Shown: one piece after another, positions 1-8,001 of the stretch
Numbering within the stretch: the stretch's first letter is position 1
How the letters are laid out: the number at the start of each line of letters is the position of its first letter
From: a virus
Direction: 5' to 3' (one strand)
Length of the DNA: 64,000 nucleotides
IMG/VR virus record: IMGVR_UViG_3300025274_001348
Coordinates: 20,543-84,542 of that record
The notes under the pieces: model-generated
Told to the model about the DNA's origin: nothing
Databases searched by the model: none
What the model saw: only the letters and a program-made list of their open reading frames with translations
Translations under genes and position numbers: made by a program

Positions 1-2
1 GG

Positions 3-1685
3 GAGTTCCCCACCAGAGACTTCTTTGAGTTTGATTTCTACAGACCTAATTCTGTTATGCTGGATAACTGTCTTGATATTGTAAAAAAGTTCAAGGCAGA
101 CGATATGCTGTATACATGCGAAGACAAGTTAAGCAGAGAGGTGATTCAAGCATTGGCTAACAGTGGCTATTACGGCTTACTGGTTCCATTACCAGATAAG
201 CCAGCCCTGTCTTTCTCTGAGTTTTCATCGTTCCTGACGAAGATGGCAAGTATTGAACCCAGTATTGCTGGCATGTGTTCAATTCATGGTTGTATAGGTT
301 CTGTAGATCCCATTAGAACATTTGGAAATGAGTATCAAAAGGAGAAGTATTTACCGGGACTATCTGACGGAACCTTTTTGTCTGCTTTTGCTCTGACCGA
401 GCCTTGTGCCGGATCGGACTTGACAGCGTTGAAGACGTGTGCTAAAATAGATGGCGACGATTATGTTTTGAATGGCACTAAACTGTTCATTACAAATGTT
501 CATTACGGTGGACTTGTTTCTGTTGTATGTCTCATAGAGAATAAGCCTCAAGTATTACTAGTAGAGGTTCCTAGTGGAGATACCGATACATTCAAGATTG
601 GTCACTATAAAATCCACGCATTGACTAGGTTAAATAATAACTCTTTAATCTTCACGAACCATCGTGTACCAAAGGAAAACCTAATCCGGTTGCACAAAGG
701 AGACGGGCTAACCGTAGCCTATCATGGGCTAAACTTAGGCAGGATTTCCCTATGTGCAAATGCGTCTGGTTGTATGAAGACAATGCTGGCCTCTATGATT
801 CCTTGGGGTCAGTATCGACAAACATATGGTCAACCAATTATGCACAGAGAACTGGTACAAGAGCGTATTGGTAGGCTGGCTGGCTATATTCTTTCATCAG
901 ATGCTCTGGTAGCTTGGTGTTCAGGATTGATTGATAAGGGCTACAGGGGTGAGCTAGAATGCATAATAGCAAAGACTTTTGGTTCTGAATGTCAGAAGGA
1001 GGCTGCAATTGATCTATGTATGAAAACTCATGGGGGGAGGTCGTTCTTGGGTGGACATATAATCGGTGATAATATTCATGATCTCTTGGCTCCACTTATC
1101 TATGAGGGCGAAGGGGATATGTTGAACATGGCTTTCTTCAAGAGCCTAGTTAAAGAACACGGCAAAACCTTTTTTGAACCTGTCGGACAACTGATGTCTA
1201 ATCTTGGAAAGAAAAGTCCATCCCCTATGGATGTAATCAGAAATCACAAGACTTTTACTCCATACCTCAACTGGATGATAAGGGAAGTGTTCCTACCCAA
1301 GAGTGGTATTAGACCTATAGGATTTAATGAAGATCTAGTTAAGCACGCGAACTTTGCAATCAATGGGTTGCAAAAGTCTGGTCGGGAGATTAGTGCATTA
1401 ATGCGAAAGCATCAACTACGATTAGCTGATAGACAATGCAGGATGTCTATATTGTCCAGAAAGATTCAGAATCTTACGACCATGATGGCAACGGTGTGTT
1501 ATGCTTTTGCTAAGGCTAACCTGCTAACTGCACGAATAGCAGATGTGTCTTGTGAGAATTTAAGATGTAAGATTACGGGAAGGCATCCAACTGACTTACA
1601 GATTAGAAAAAGCGTATCTCTCGGTGAAAAATTGTGTTGCGATCAAGTAAGTCAAAAGTCTATCCTTATGAAATACGAAATATGA
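3..1685 (+). CDS. acyl-CoA dehydrogenase family protein (5' partial)
   Basis: Flavin acyl-CoA dehydrogenases introduce an alpha-beta double bond into acyl-CoAs and pass electrons to ETF. The family signature LTEPCAGSD is visible, followed by the FAD/substrate beta domain, and IYEGEGDML near residue 360 carries the usual catalytic Glu position. A C-terminal helical extension of about 150 residues follows. The reading frame is open to the window's left edge and the first ATG (57) has no Shine-Dalgarno, so the gene very likely starts upstream. Acyl-CoA dehydrogenases are unusual in phages. Substrate unknown: fatty acyl-CoA, isovaleryl-CoA or glutaryl-CoA are all possible. Family assignment firm, substrate not. 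Confidence 0.88.
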   Translation, partial: EFPTRDFFEFDFYRPNSVMLDNCLDIVKKFKADDMLYTCEDKLSREVIQALANSGYYGLLVPLPDKPALSFSEFSSFLTKMASIEPSIAGMCSIHGCIGSVDPIRTFGNEYQKEKYLPGLSDGTFLSAFALTEPCAGSDLTALKTCAKIDGDDYVLNGTKLFITNVHYGGLVSVVCLIENKPQVLLVEVPSGDTDTFKIGHYKIHALTRLNNNSLIFTNHRVPKENLIRLHKGDGLTVAYHGLNLGRISLCANASGCMKTMLASMIPWGQYRQTYGQPIMHRELVQERIGRLAGYILSSDALVAWCSGLIDKGYRGELECIIAKTFGSECQKEAAIDLCMKTHGGRSFLGGHIIGDNIHDLLAPLIYEGEGDMLNMAFFKSLVKEHGKTFFEPVGQLMSNLGKKSPSPMDVIRNHKTFTPYLNWMIREVFLPKSGIRPIGFNEDLVKHANFAINGLQKSGREISALMRKHQLRLADRQCRMSILSRKIQNLTTMMATVCYAFAKANLLTARIADVSCENLRCKITGRHPTDLQIRKSVSLGEKLCCDQVSQKSILMKYEI

Positions 1686-1703
1686 GAATAAAGGAGATTA
1701 GTT

Positions 1704-1868
1704 ATGACGTTTGAGGTTTTTTGTAGATTTTGCAATGGCTGGGTTGATACTGAAGATATTGAGGTTAAAGATGTGTCAGCAAACGTTCATGAAGAGGACG
1801 TAATTATATTTTCACATTTAGACTGTAACCCAGCAGAACAACAGTCTGTTGTTAGAGGTTCTAAGTGA
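1704..1868 (+). CDS. small CxxC protein, 54 aa
   Basis: ATG is preceded by AAAGGAG at 1690-1696 with good spacing. The protein has CRFC near residue 7 and HLDC near residue 38, a possible four-ligand zinc site (C-x2-C plus H-x2-C). Otherwise acidic. It lies between the acyl-CoA dehydrogenase and a sigma-like gene. Function unknown. Confidence 0.6.
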   Translation: MTFEVFCRFCNGWVDTEDIEVKDVSANVHEEDVIIFSHLDCNPAEQQSVVRGSK

Positions 1869-1934
1869 TATAAAACTGTCTTTTCTACACTAACCCGGTT
1901 TGGTTTCACTTTTCTATTGACCGAGGAAATTATC

Positions 1935-2495
1935 ATGACGAAAAATAAAACTTTGGATGACTATTGGTACGAGGCTAGGAGGGTAATTGGAAAATGGGGA
2001 CAAATGCATTGGCAAAACGACGATGAATGTATCGCATTTGTGTCCTACTGGATGATGAGAGCAGATTGGAAATATGATCCAACAAAGGGAGCAAAAAGGT
2101 CAACCTACAGAGTGAACGCTGGAAGATGGGCGTTAGTGTCTTGGGCTAACAAGCTCAAAAAACAAGCTGATAAGAAAATTACATCTTTGAGCGTGCCAAC
2201 TAAAATAAGCGGGGAGTATGTTGATTTATCTGAAACTATCCCATCAAAAGAGAATCAGTTTGGAAACGGTAGTGACGAATTTTCAGAATATATTGTAAGT
2301 CACAAATGTAACTCAGTAAAGCTACAGGGTTACTTGAGAAAATATTATATTCAGGGTTATAATTGTTCAGAAATTGCAAAAATGCAAGGTGTAAGTAAAC
2401 AGGCAGTTAATGAAGGTATAAGAAGGGCTATACTTAAGCTCAGAGAGCAAAAATCGCTAAAAAACTTCTTTACCGGCGACGAAATCGTGGTATAA
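1935..2495 (+). CDS. sigma-70-like transcription factor (first of three)
   Basis: A 186-aa protein with a region 2-like stretch (YDPTKGAKRSTYRVNAGRWA, residues about 50-70) and a C-terminal helix-turn-helix (CSEIAKMQGVSKQAVNEGIR) typical of sigma region 4, which contacts the -35 element. I chose ATG 1935 over the in-frame TTG 1917 because GAGGA at 1923-1927 sits 7 nt upstream. Expected role: directing host RNA polymerase to phage promoters. The -10-like TATAAT at 2491 overlaps its last codons. Sequence divergence means it could also be a sigma-like regulator without full sigma activity. Confidence 0.75.
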   Translation: MTKNKTLDDYWYEARRVIGKWGQMHWQNDDECIAFVSYWMMRADWKYDPTKGAKRSTYRVNAGRWALVSWANKLKKQADKKITSLSVPTKISGEYVDLSETIPSKENQFGNGSDEFSEYIVSHKCNSVKLQGYLRKYYIQGYNCSEIAKMQGVSKQAVNEGIRRAILKLREQKSLKNFFTGDEIVV

Positions 2496-2497
2496 TT
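2484..2497 (+). promoter_or_regulatory. putative promoter -10 element
   Basis: GTGGTATAATTATAGGG contains a perfect TATAAT at 2491-2496 just upstream of the gene at 2544. No convincing -35 box is seen 17 nt upstream, so this may rely on an extended -10 or a phage factor. Confidence 0.4.
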
Positions 2498-2543
2498 ATA
2501 GGGAGAGCATACGTAGCCGACCATAAAGTTTCGAGGATTTTTG

Positions 2544-2774
2544 ATGCTTATATACGAATTAAAAGAGAAAGAGGGTGAATTGGACATAGAAACCCTAGCC
2601 TATCTAGGTAGCGAAAAAGGAGCCAATTTAGTCTTGACTCAAGGTGTATACCGTGGACCGACAGTGGTCGCCCATAGTTCTATTACTCTAAAACCAATGG
2701 AGTGCGCAAAAATTGTGACCGTGCTTTCACAAATTGAAATAGGAAAATTTTTGAAGGACTACAAAGCTAAATAA
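2544..2774 (+). CDS. hypothetical protein, 76 aa
   Basis: ATG 2544 follows GAGGA at 2532-2536. Small mixed alpha/beta protein, MLIYELKEKEGELDIETL at the start, no recognised motif. First gene after a likely promoter at 2491. Confidence 0.6.
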   Translation: MLIYELKEKEGELDIETLAYLGSEKGANLVLTQGVYRGPTVVAHSSITLKPMECAKIVTVLSQIEIGKFLKDYKAK

Positions 2775-2784
2775 GGAAATAACC

Positions 2785-3102
2785 ATGATGGGTTTAGAAA
2801 AACGTCCAGTAAAACAAAAACAACCAATGCATCAAAAGGTCGATCCTATGGGTCCACCATCAGAAGAATTAAAAGAAGCTATCGAGCATAAGGTCTTAAA
2901 AAGACTGGGAAAGCCACCGGGCTTTCACAATATTGTAGCAAGACATCTATGGGATAACAAATGGCGAGTTAACATCTGGGTTAAATTTTACAACAGCACT
3001 GATAAGGTGGTTCCCGGTTTCTCTATAACAGATTCGTTCTTTGTTGAAGTGTCTAAGACCAACAGGGTTTCTACCAGTCCGAAAATTGTGAAAAAATATT
3101 GA
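2785..3102 (+). CDS. hypothetical protein, 105 aa
   Basis: Basic N-terminus rich in Lys/Gln/Pro (MMGLEKRPVKQKQPMHQK), then a predicted alpha/beta domain with NKWRVNIWVKFYN. ATG preceded by AAGGAA. No family recognised. Possibly a small nucleic-acid-binding protein, but that is only a guess from its charge. Confidence 0.6.
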   Translation: MMGLEKRPVKQKQPMHQKVDPMGPPSEELKEAIEHKVLKRLGKPPGFHNIVARHLWDNKWRVNIWVKFYNSTDKVVPGFSITDSFFVEVSKTNRVSTSPKIVKKY

Positions 3103-3105
3103 GTT

Positions 3106-3120
3106 ATTCCTATAATATCT
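3106..3120 (+). promoter_or_regulatory. putative promoter -10 element
   Basis: CCTATAATATC gives TATAAT at 3112-3117 in the short gap before the 47-aa gene. TTGTGA about 19 nt upstream is a poor, over-spaced -35. Weak call. Confidence 0.3.
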
Positions 3121-3147
3121 CGGCCCGACCACTATAAGGAGAAGAAC

Positions 3148-3291
3148 ATGCCAACAAAAGAGGAGATGGCAAAGGCTTATGTCGAACAGATTAAGGTGAA
3201 AGTTACCGACCTGAATAAACAATTAGAGATGCTGCGTAGGCATCTCGAAGAATGTGAGGAAGAGTTTAACGAGAAGGAGAGTTCGGAATGA
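3148..3291 (+). CDS. small coiled-coil protein, 47 aa
   Basis: ATG 3148 follows AAGGAGAAG. The sequence is a single predicted amphipathic helix rich in Glu/Lys/Leu (LNKQLEMLRRHLEECEEEF). Its stop overlaps the next start in an ATGA arrangement, suggesting translational coupling. Function unknown. Confidence 0.6.
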   Translation: MPTKEEMAKAYVEQIKVKVTDLNKQLEMLRRHLEECEEEFNEKESSE

Positions 3292-3605
3292 CAGAGACAC
3301 AGTTTTTGATTGCGCTTTCACAGACAACAGGTGCGTACAAGTGGGGTCTGGAAGGTAAGACTATTGTTGGTACTGCTAGGAATGGTAAGACTCGCGGTAA
3401 GAAGTTTGACCCGATGACTGCTGTTTGTCGCTCAACTGGTAAGGGAACGTATGCTTCCACCTGTAGGGGAAAGAAGCAAGCCGCTACCAAGTTGGGTCTG
3501 ACGAGTACCTTTACGACAAATGTGTCAAGTGCTACTCAAGCAAAGTCTAACCGTGGAAACTATCAGGTTCTTCGCGGTAAGATTCGCCAAGTTCTTGACG
3601 TTTAA
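3288..3605 (+). CDS. basic hypothetical protein, 105 aa
   Basis: Strongly basic, Gly/Thr/Lys-rich protein (GKTIVGTARNGKTRGKKFD) with two Cys. Codons differ from neighbours in having more C/G third positions (ggtaag, cgc), which suggests high expression. AAGGAG at 3274 precedes the ATG. Followed by a structured, T-tract-ending intergenic region. Could be a DNA-binding or virion-associated protein; no family recognised. Confidence 0.6.
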   Translation: MTETQFLIALSQTTGAYKWGLEGKTIVGTARNGKTRGKKFDPMTAVCRSTGKGTYASTCRGKKQAATKLGLTSTFTTNVSSATQAKSNRGNYQVLRGKIRQVLDV

Positions 3606-3718
3606 TTTAACAGCACCGAAGATGGTGTAGGTGTTACACAGGTGCGTGAGGGAGGAACCATCAAACCTCCACGATTAAAGTGGTAGTGAAACATACACCC
3701 GCCTGTTTTTTTATTTTT
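3606..3718 (+). terminator. structured intergenic region ending in T tract
   Basis: Contains nested helices: ACAGG (about 3638) with CCTGT (about 3703), and inside it CGT/GGAGG pairing CCTCC/ACG around 3644-3673. The outer arm is followed by TTTTTTTATTTTT. This fits a rho-independent terminator with a branched stem, or a structured leader of the GMP reductase gene. It does not match the purine riboswitch core I know. Confidence 0.45.
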
Positions 3719-3730
3719 GAGGTGGATCAG

Positions 3731-4819
3731 TTGAAGTTTGAAGACGGAATTAAACTGGATTTTGACGATGTTCTTATCAGACCGAAAAGATCCACCCTTA
3801 GTAGTCGGTCTGGGGTTGATATACAGAAGGTGTATGATTATCTTCACGCTCCAGTTAAAGAGGCTGTTGTTCCTATTGTAGCCGCTAACATGGACACGGT
3901 AGGGACTATGGCTATGTCTGAACAGTTGAGTCCGAATGGGATGCTAACCTGTTTACATAAATACTACAGCGTAGACGAGCTAGTAAACTTCTTTGCTGAA
4001 GCACCCAGATTGGATACTTTTTATACACTGGGCATTAAACAGGAAGATGTCGAAAAATTAATAGATGTTAACGATGAGCTTCCTCGTTTAGACGAGGGTG
4101 GTCTAGGAATACATAAGATATGTATTGATGTGGCAAACGGTTATCAAAAGGTGTTTGTTGACCATGTTAAACGCATAAGAAATATGTTTCCTGACACTAT
4201 CATCATGGCAGGTAATGTGTGTACGCCAGAGATGGTGAGTGAGTTGCTTATCAGTGGTAAGGCCGATATAGTCAAAATAGGAATAGGACCGGGAAGCGTA
4301 TGCACAACAAGAATGGTAACGGGTTGCGGTTATCCTCAGTTGTCGGCCATAATAGAGTGTGCGGATGCTGCGCATGGTTTAGGAGGACATATTTGCGCAG
4401 ACGGAGGATGCAGAACTTCGGGAGATGTTGTCAAGGCATTCGCTGCCGGGGCCGATTTCGTTATGCTGGGGGGCATGTTGGCAGGGACAGACGAGTGTGA
4501 GGGAAAATGGGAAGAAGAATCTGAAATTCTTAAGAATGACAAAGGTGGATACACTGTAAGTGGTAAAAGAGTGAAGAAATCTTTACGCTTTTATGGGATG
4601 TCTAGCGAGGAGGCTATGGATGCTCATAATGGTGGAGTTGGAACCTACAGAACTTCGGAAGGTAAATCTGAATCAGTAGTCTATAAAGGTCCGGTCATGG
4701 GTGTCATTCAGGAGGTTACGGGGGGCCTAAGAAGTGCTTGTGCCTATGTAGGAGCAAACTCTCTCAAAGACTTCCCAAGGTGTGCAACTTTCGTCAGAAC
4801 AAATAGGGTTCACTACTAA
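3731..4819 (+). CDS. guaC: GMP reductase
   Basis: GMP reductase converts GMP to IMP with NADPH. The 362-aa protein has no CBS domains, unlike IMP dehydrogenase, and carries the IMPDH/GMPR loop GIGPGSVCTTR with catalytic Cys191. GCADAAHGLGG-type and FYGMSSEEAM segments and the ending GGLRSACAYVGA are GMP-reductase-like. I prefer TTG 3731 because GAGGTGG at 3719-3725 precedes it; the upstream ATG 3680 lies inside the structured region. The stop overlaps the aldolase start (TAATG). In a phage it may recycle guanine nucleotides of the host into the purine pool. Confident family call. Confidence 0.9.
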   Translation: MKFEDGIKLDFDDVLIRPKRSTLSSRSGVDIQKVYDYLHAPVKEAVVPIVAANMDTVGTMAMSEQLSPNGMLTCLHKYYSVDELVNFFAEAPRLDTFYTLGIKQEDVEKLIDVNDELPRLDEGGLGIHKICIDVANGYQKVFVDHVKRIRNMFPDTIIMAGNVCTPEMVSELLISGKADIVKIGIGPGSVCTTRMVTGCGYPQLSAIIECADAAHGLGGHICADGGCRTSGDVVKAFAAGADFVMLGGMLAGTDECEGKWEEESEILKNDKGGYTVSGKRVKKSLRFYGMSSEEAMDAHNGGVGTYRTSEGKSESVVYKGPVMGVIQEVTGGLRSACAYVGANSLKDFPRCATFVRTNRVHY

Positions 4820-5793
4820 TGCAAAACACTATAGACAAACTGGCCGAATACGGTAAGGGTATTTTGGCAGCAGATGAAAGCATCCCAACGATTGAAAAAA
4901 GGTTAAGCTCGGTTGGGATAGATTCTACACCGAGTACGAGACACAACTACAGGCACACGTTATTTTCCACTGACGGATTAGAAGACTACATCAGTGGTGT
5001 TATCCTGTATGACGAAACCCTGCGAAGCGCCGTTGATGGTGAGCCTACTGTCGCCCCTCTTAGAGAAAAGGGGATAGCTTTAGGTATCAAGGTGGACAAG
5101 GGAGCGAAACCCTATACGGATGGCGGGTTCTTAACGGAGGGGTTAGATGGACTCACAGAAAGACTCAGAGACTATAAAGACTTGGGGGCCGAATTCGCTA
5201 AGTGGCGTGCTGTTATTAATATTGGTGATAGCGGTTCTTGCATCCTTGCAAACGCTTGGCATCTTGCGAGATATGCTAAAAAGTGCCAACTTGAAAACAT
5301 GGTTCCCATTGTAGAACCAGAAGTTATTATGGATGGCACACACACAATATATGATTCTATCAGAATAACTGAAAGAGTTTTACATCATGTGTTCGATGCT
5401 ATGTTCTACGAGAAGGTTGAACTGGAGTATATGATTCTAAAGCCAAATATGATTTTACATGGATATAAGTATGCTAGCAGCATTAGCAGTGATGAAGTAG
5501 CTGAACTAACAGTTAGCTCTCTTAGACGAGCAGTTCCAGCAGCAGTACCCATGATTGCTTTTTTAAGTGGTGGTCAAATTGACGGAATGGCTGTGGAAAA
5601 TCTTAATGCTATAAATGGATGTATTTCTCTTCCTTGGTACACATCATTTTCATTTGGCAGAGAATTACAACAAAACTCTTTAAGACTTTGGGCCGAAGGG
5701 AAAAGGGAAGATGCACAGAACGCTTTGTTGGAAAGAGCTAATCAATGCAGTCTAGCAACACAAGGCGAGCTTCATGGGACGGTTAATATATAA
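4819..5793 (+). CDS. class I fructose-bisphosphate aldolase
   Basis: Cleaves fructose-1,6-bisphosphate to DHAP and glyceraldehyde-3-phosphate through a Schiff base. 324 aa, close to the usual length. All hallmark segments are present: GILAADES, GIKVDKG, AKWRAV, PIVEPEV and LKPNM with the Schiff-base Lys208, then FLSGGQ. It overlaps guaC by one base and is probably cotranslated. Phages more often carry transaldolase; a class I aldolase is uncommon. Expected effect is redirecting central carbon in the infected cell, which is inference. Confidence 0.92.
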   Translation: MQNTIDKLAEYGKGILAADESIPTIEKRLSSVGIDSTPSTRHNYRHTLFSTDGLEDYISGVILYDETLRSAVDGEPTVAPLREKGIALGIKVDKGAKPYTDGGFLTEGLDGLTERLRDYKDLGAEFAKWRAVINIGDSGSCILANAWHLARYAKKCQLENMVPIVEPEVIMDGTHTIYDSIRITERVLHHVFDAMFYEKVELEYMILKPNMILHGYKYASSISSDEVAELTVSSLRRAVPAAVPMIAFLSGGQIDGMAVENLNAINGCISLPWYTSFSFGRELQQNSLRLWAEGKREDAQNALLERANQCSLATQGELHGTVNI

Positions 5794-5971
5794 GTGTGAT
5801 GAAGGCATGGGCAGTTTCCATTGGGAGACAAAGGCTTTTATCTCTGAAGGAAATAAAGAAGTGTCTTTTGTTCAGACATGGTTTGACGATACGAAAGTTA
5901 TAAGCAAACAGAGTGTAATAATGACAACCGATGAGCTACGGAACATAATACGTCGAATAGAAAAGGCGTAA
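5774..5971 (+). CDS. hypothetical protein, 65 aa
   Basis: Overlaps the aldolase 3' end by 20 nt. Contains SFHWETKAF and SFVQTWFDDTK. The alternative start ATG 5807 would remove 11 residues; neither has a strong ribosome site. The tRNA gene begins 5 nt after its stop. Function unknown. Confidence 0.5.
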   Translation: MGRLIYKCDEGMGSFHWETKAFISEGNKEVSFVQTWFDDTKVISKQSVIMTTDELRNIIRRIEKA

Positions 5972-5976
5972 TAAAT

Positions 5977-6048
5977 GCCCCCGTAGTTCAATGGTTAGAA
6001 CGCCGTTCTTATAAAGCGGTAACGATAGTTCGACTCTATCCGGGGGTA
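5977..6048 (+). tRNA. tRNA-Ile (anticodon UAU)
   Basis: Canonical cloverleaf: acceptor GCCCCCG/CGGGGGT, D-stem GTTC/GAAC, anticodon stem CCGTT/AGCGG with loop CTTATAA, four-base variable loop, T-stem GATAG/CTATC with loop TTCGACT, discriminator A6048. CCA is not encoded. Anticodon TAT reads AUA. Most bacteria read AUA with a lysidine-modified CAU tRNA, so this gene would supply AUA decoding without TilS. The first pair is a G1-U72 wobble. AUA is a common Ile codon in these genes. Confidence 0.95.
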
Positions 6049-6109
6049 CTTAATCTGTTGGAAAGATGTCTCAGTAAAAACACCACGATTAAGATTAGCA
6101 GGATTTAAA

Positions 6110-7147
6110 ATGTCAAAGAACAATAGCGAATTTTATTCAAGCCTTATATCCAAGGCGACAATGCGGTCAGCCAATACGGATACCCCAAAAACTGTTGCTG
6201 TTCTTGGAGCAGGTGCTATGGGAATGGGTATTGCTTTTGCTTTGGCTAACAAAGCATCCATTAACGTCAACCTATATGATATAGATGTCGGCCAATTTAA
6301 GTTGGCTAAAGATATTCCATTAATCAGAACCACAACCGATCTGTCAGAGGCGATTGAATCTTCCGATCTCGTTATAGAGGCAGTTCCAGAGGTTCTCTCA
6401 TTAAAGAGAGAAGTTGTCTCCAAGTGTGTAGATCAGTTCGTTGCTACAAACACTTCAACATTTAAAGTAGAAGACATATCATCCAGAAGCAATTTTGGAG
6501 GAATGCACTTCTTTAATCCTGTCTCTAAAATGCCTCTCGTTGAGGTAGTTTCAGGACCATCTACCTCAGAAGAAACTATAGCTATTCTATGTAAGACATC
6601 CTTAGCCATGGGAAAAATACCACTGATTTGCAATGACTGTAGTGGATTTGTAGTCAATCGTATGTTGATGCCATATTTGATTGAGTTTGATAAGATGGTC
6701 TCAGAAGGCCATGACTATTCTCATATAGATACGGTTATGAGAAATCATGGATGGCCTATGGGTCCAGCAGAACTCTGTGATCTTGTTGGCCTTGATGTTA
6801 TCTACCACGGGTCTCAAAGCATAGCAGAAGCATACGATCATATAACTGTTTCTGATAATAGCGTATGCCATCAACTATACAAAAATAAAGACTTCGGAAG
6901 AAAGTCGCATAGAGGATTTTATAGCTACGATGTCATATCAGGTAAAAAAGCTGGTAGATTCTCTGTGCCGGGAGAGACTAGGGAATCATCTCATGTAATT
7001 GCAGACAGGCTTGTCTCTCCCATGCTTAATGAGGCCAGAATGCTCCTTGACGAGAATATAGTTGATAGTGTCGAAGAGATAGATGTGGCATTAGCTTTAG
7101 GGGCGGGACTTCCGCCGTTTATTACAACTGTGGCGGAAATGACATAA
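6110..7147 (+). CDS. 3-hydroxyacyl-CoA dehydrogenase
   Basis: NAD-dependent oxidation of 3-hydroxyacyl-CoA to 3-ketoacyl-CoA. Residues about 28-50 form the Rossmann fold (VAVLGAGAMGMGIAFALA), followed by GMHFFNPVSKMPLVEVV with the catalytic His and Glu. The C-terminal helical domain contains GFVVNRMLMPYL and MGPAELCDLVGLD. 345 aa, longer than the 280-aa monofunctional type because a second short C-terminal domain remains, but no hydratase domain. tmRNA starts 15 nt downstream. Together with the acyl-CoA dehydrogenase at the window start it gives two oxidative steps of acyl-CoA breakdown. Confidence 0.9.
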   Translation: MSKNNSEFYSSLISKATMRSANTDTPKTVAVLGAGAMGMGIAFALANKASINVNLYDIDVGQFKLAKDIPLIRTTTDLSEAIESSDLVIEAVPEVLSLKREVVSKCVDQFVATNTSTFKVEDISSRSNFGGMHFFNPVSKMPLVEVVSGPSTSEETIAILCKTSLAMGKIPLICNDCSGFVVNRMLMPYLIEFDKMVSEGHDYSHIDTVMRNHGWPMGPAELCDLVGLDVIYHGSQSIAEAYDHITVSDNSVCHQLYKNKDFGRKSHRGFYSYDVISGKKAGRFSVPGETRESSHVIADRLVSPMLNEARMLLDENIVDSVEEIDVALALGAGLPPFITTVAEMT

Positions 7148-7161
7148 GTGTTTAACAATAA

Positions 7162-7496
7162 GGGGGCGATTGGCTTCGACTGGTAGTGGAGATAATAGTT
7201 GCATGGAGTGGTTGGTCAGTTGGCCACTATAAAAGCTGACCAAAAAGTAATTGCCGAAAAGCAATTCGCGTTGGCTGCCTAGAGTAGTCAGGGGTTGCAC
7301 AAACCTTTTTATCCAATTGTGCTGACTCCGATAATCGGATAGGGATGGCTAACCCAAAAATAACGCCTGATGACCATAATGGTCTGATGATGGTCAATCC
7401 ATCTAGTTTTGTCTGCTGTGCGATAACAACAGACTAACCATGTAGAAGTTATTGTTTAAGCTATACAGGACGCGGGTTCGATTCCCGCCGCCTCCA
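7162..7496 (+). ncRNA. ssrA: tmRNA (transfer-messenger RNA)
   Basis: 5' end GGGGGCG pairs with 3' CGCCTCC (7489-7495), discriminator A7496. The third pair is G3-U70, the alanyl-tRNA synthetase identity element. The T-arm is GCGGG-TTCGATT-CCCGC, and TGGCTTCGACTGG is the conserved tmRNA 5' block. A tag reading frame starts at GCT 7235 and ends at TAG 7280, encoding ADQKVIAEKQFALAA, with the ALAA ending recognised by ClpXP. One-piece, 335 nt, CCA not encoded. It rescues stalled ribosomes and marks the products for proteolysis. No SmpB gene is seen in the window, so host SmpB would be used. Phage-encoded tmRNA is rare. Confidence 0.96.
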
Positions 7497-7515
7497 TTTT
7501 ACATTGGGAGAAAGT

Positions 7516-8001
7516 ATGAATAAAACTATAGCGATTAGTGGCGGGTTTGATCCCGTACACATCGGTCATTTGAATATGATTAAAGGCGCTGCACAAGAAG
7601 GCAGTGTTATTGTTATTCTGAACAGTGACGCATGGCTACAACAAAAAAAGGGATATGTGTTTATGCCCTTTGAAGAAAGAAAGGCAATCTTAGAGGCATT
7701 TAGTGACGTTCACCATGTTATTGAGGTTGATGACTCTGACGGTACTGTATGTGAGGCTTTAGACCAACTACGCCCATGCTACTTCGGAAACGGGGGAGAT
7801 AGAGTCTCTGATAATGTTCCAGAAGTAAAGTTCTGTAAAAGATATGGCATCGGGCTGAGATGGAATCTTGGTGGGAATAAAATACAGAGCAGCAGCGAAT
7901 TAGTTACACATGCTAGGGATTATGACCACAAAGACAGAGAGTTAAAACAGCATAATGATCCAAGTGATCCGTTTGAATTAGAGTTGGGAGGTTCAGGTTG
8001 A
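7516..8001 (+). CDS. cytidylyltransferase-like nucleotidyltransferase
   Basis: 161 aa with the nucleotidyltransferase signature GGFDPVHIGH near the N-terminus, NSDAWLQQKKGY, GGDR and the C-terminal GNKIQSSSELV. This layout resembles the ADP-heptose-type (HldE C-terminal) and glycerol-3-phosphate cytidylyltransferase families, which activate a phosphosugar or polyol phosphate with NTP. Start ATG 7516 chosen because GGGAG lies just upstream; TTG 7504 is in frame but less likely. Begins 20 nt after tmRNA. Probably part of the nucleotide-sugar set; substrate unknown. Confidence 0.8.
   Translation: MNKTIAISGGFDPVHIGHLNMIKGAAQEGSVIVILNSDAWLQQKKGYVFMPFEERKAILEAFSDVHHVIEVDDSDGTVCEALDQLRPCYFGNGGDRVSDNVPEVKFCKRYGIGLRWNLGGNKIQSSSELVTHARDYDHKDRELKQHNDPSDPFELELGGSG

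Noticed and set aside
7097-7300. Open frame on the minus strand across the tmRNA
   Set aside because: It lies over a well-supported structured RNA and the end of the dehydrogenase gene, with no ribosome site.
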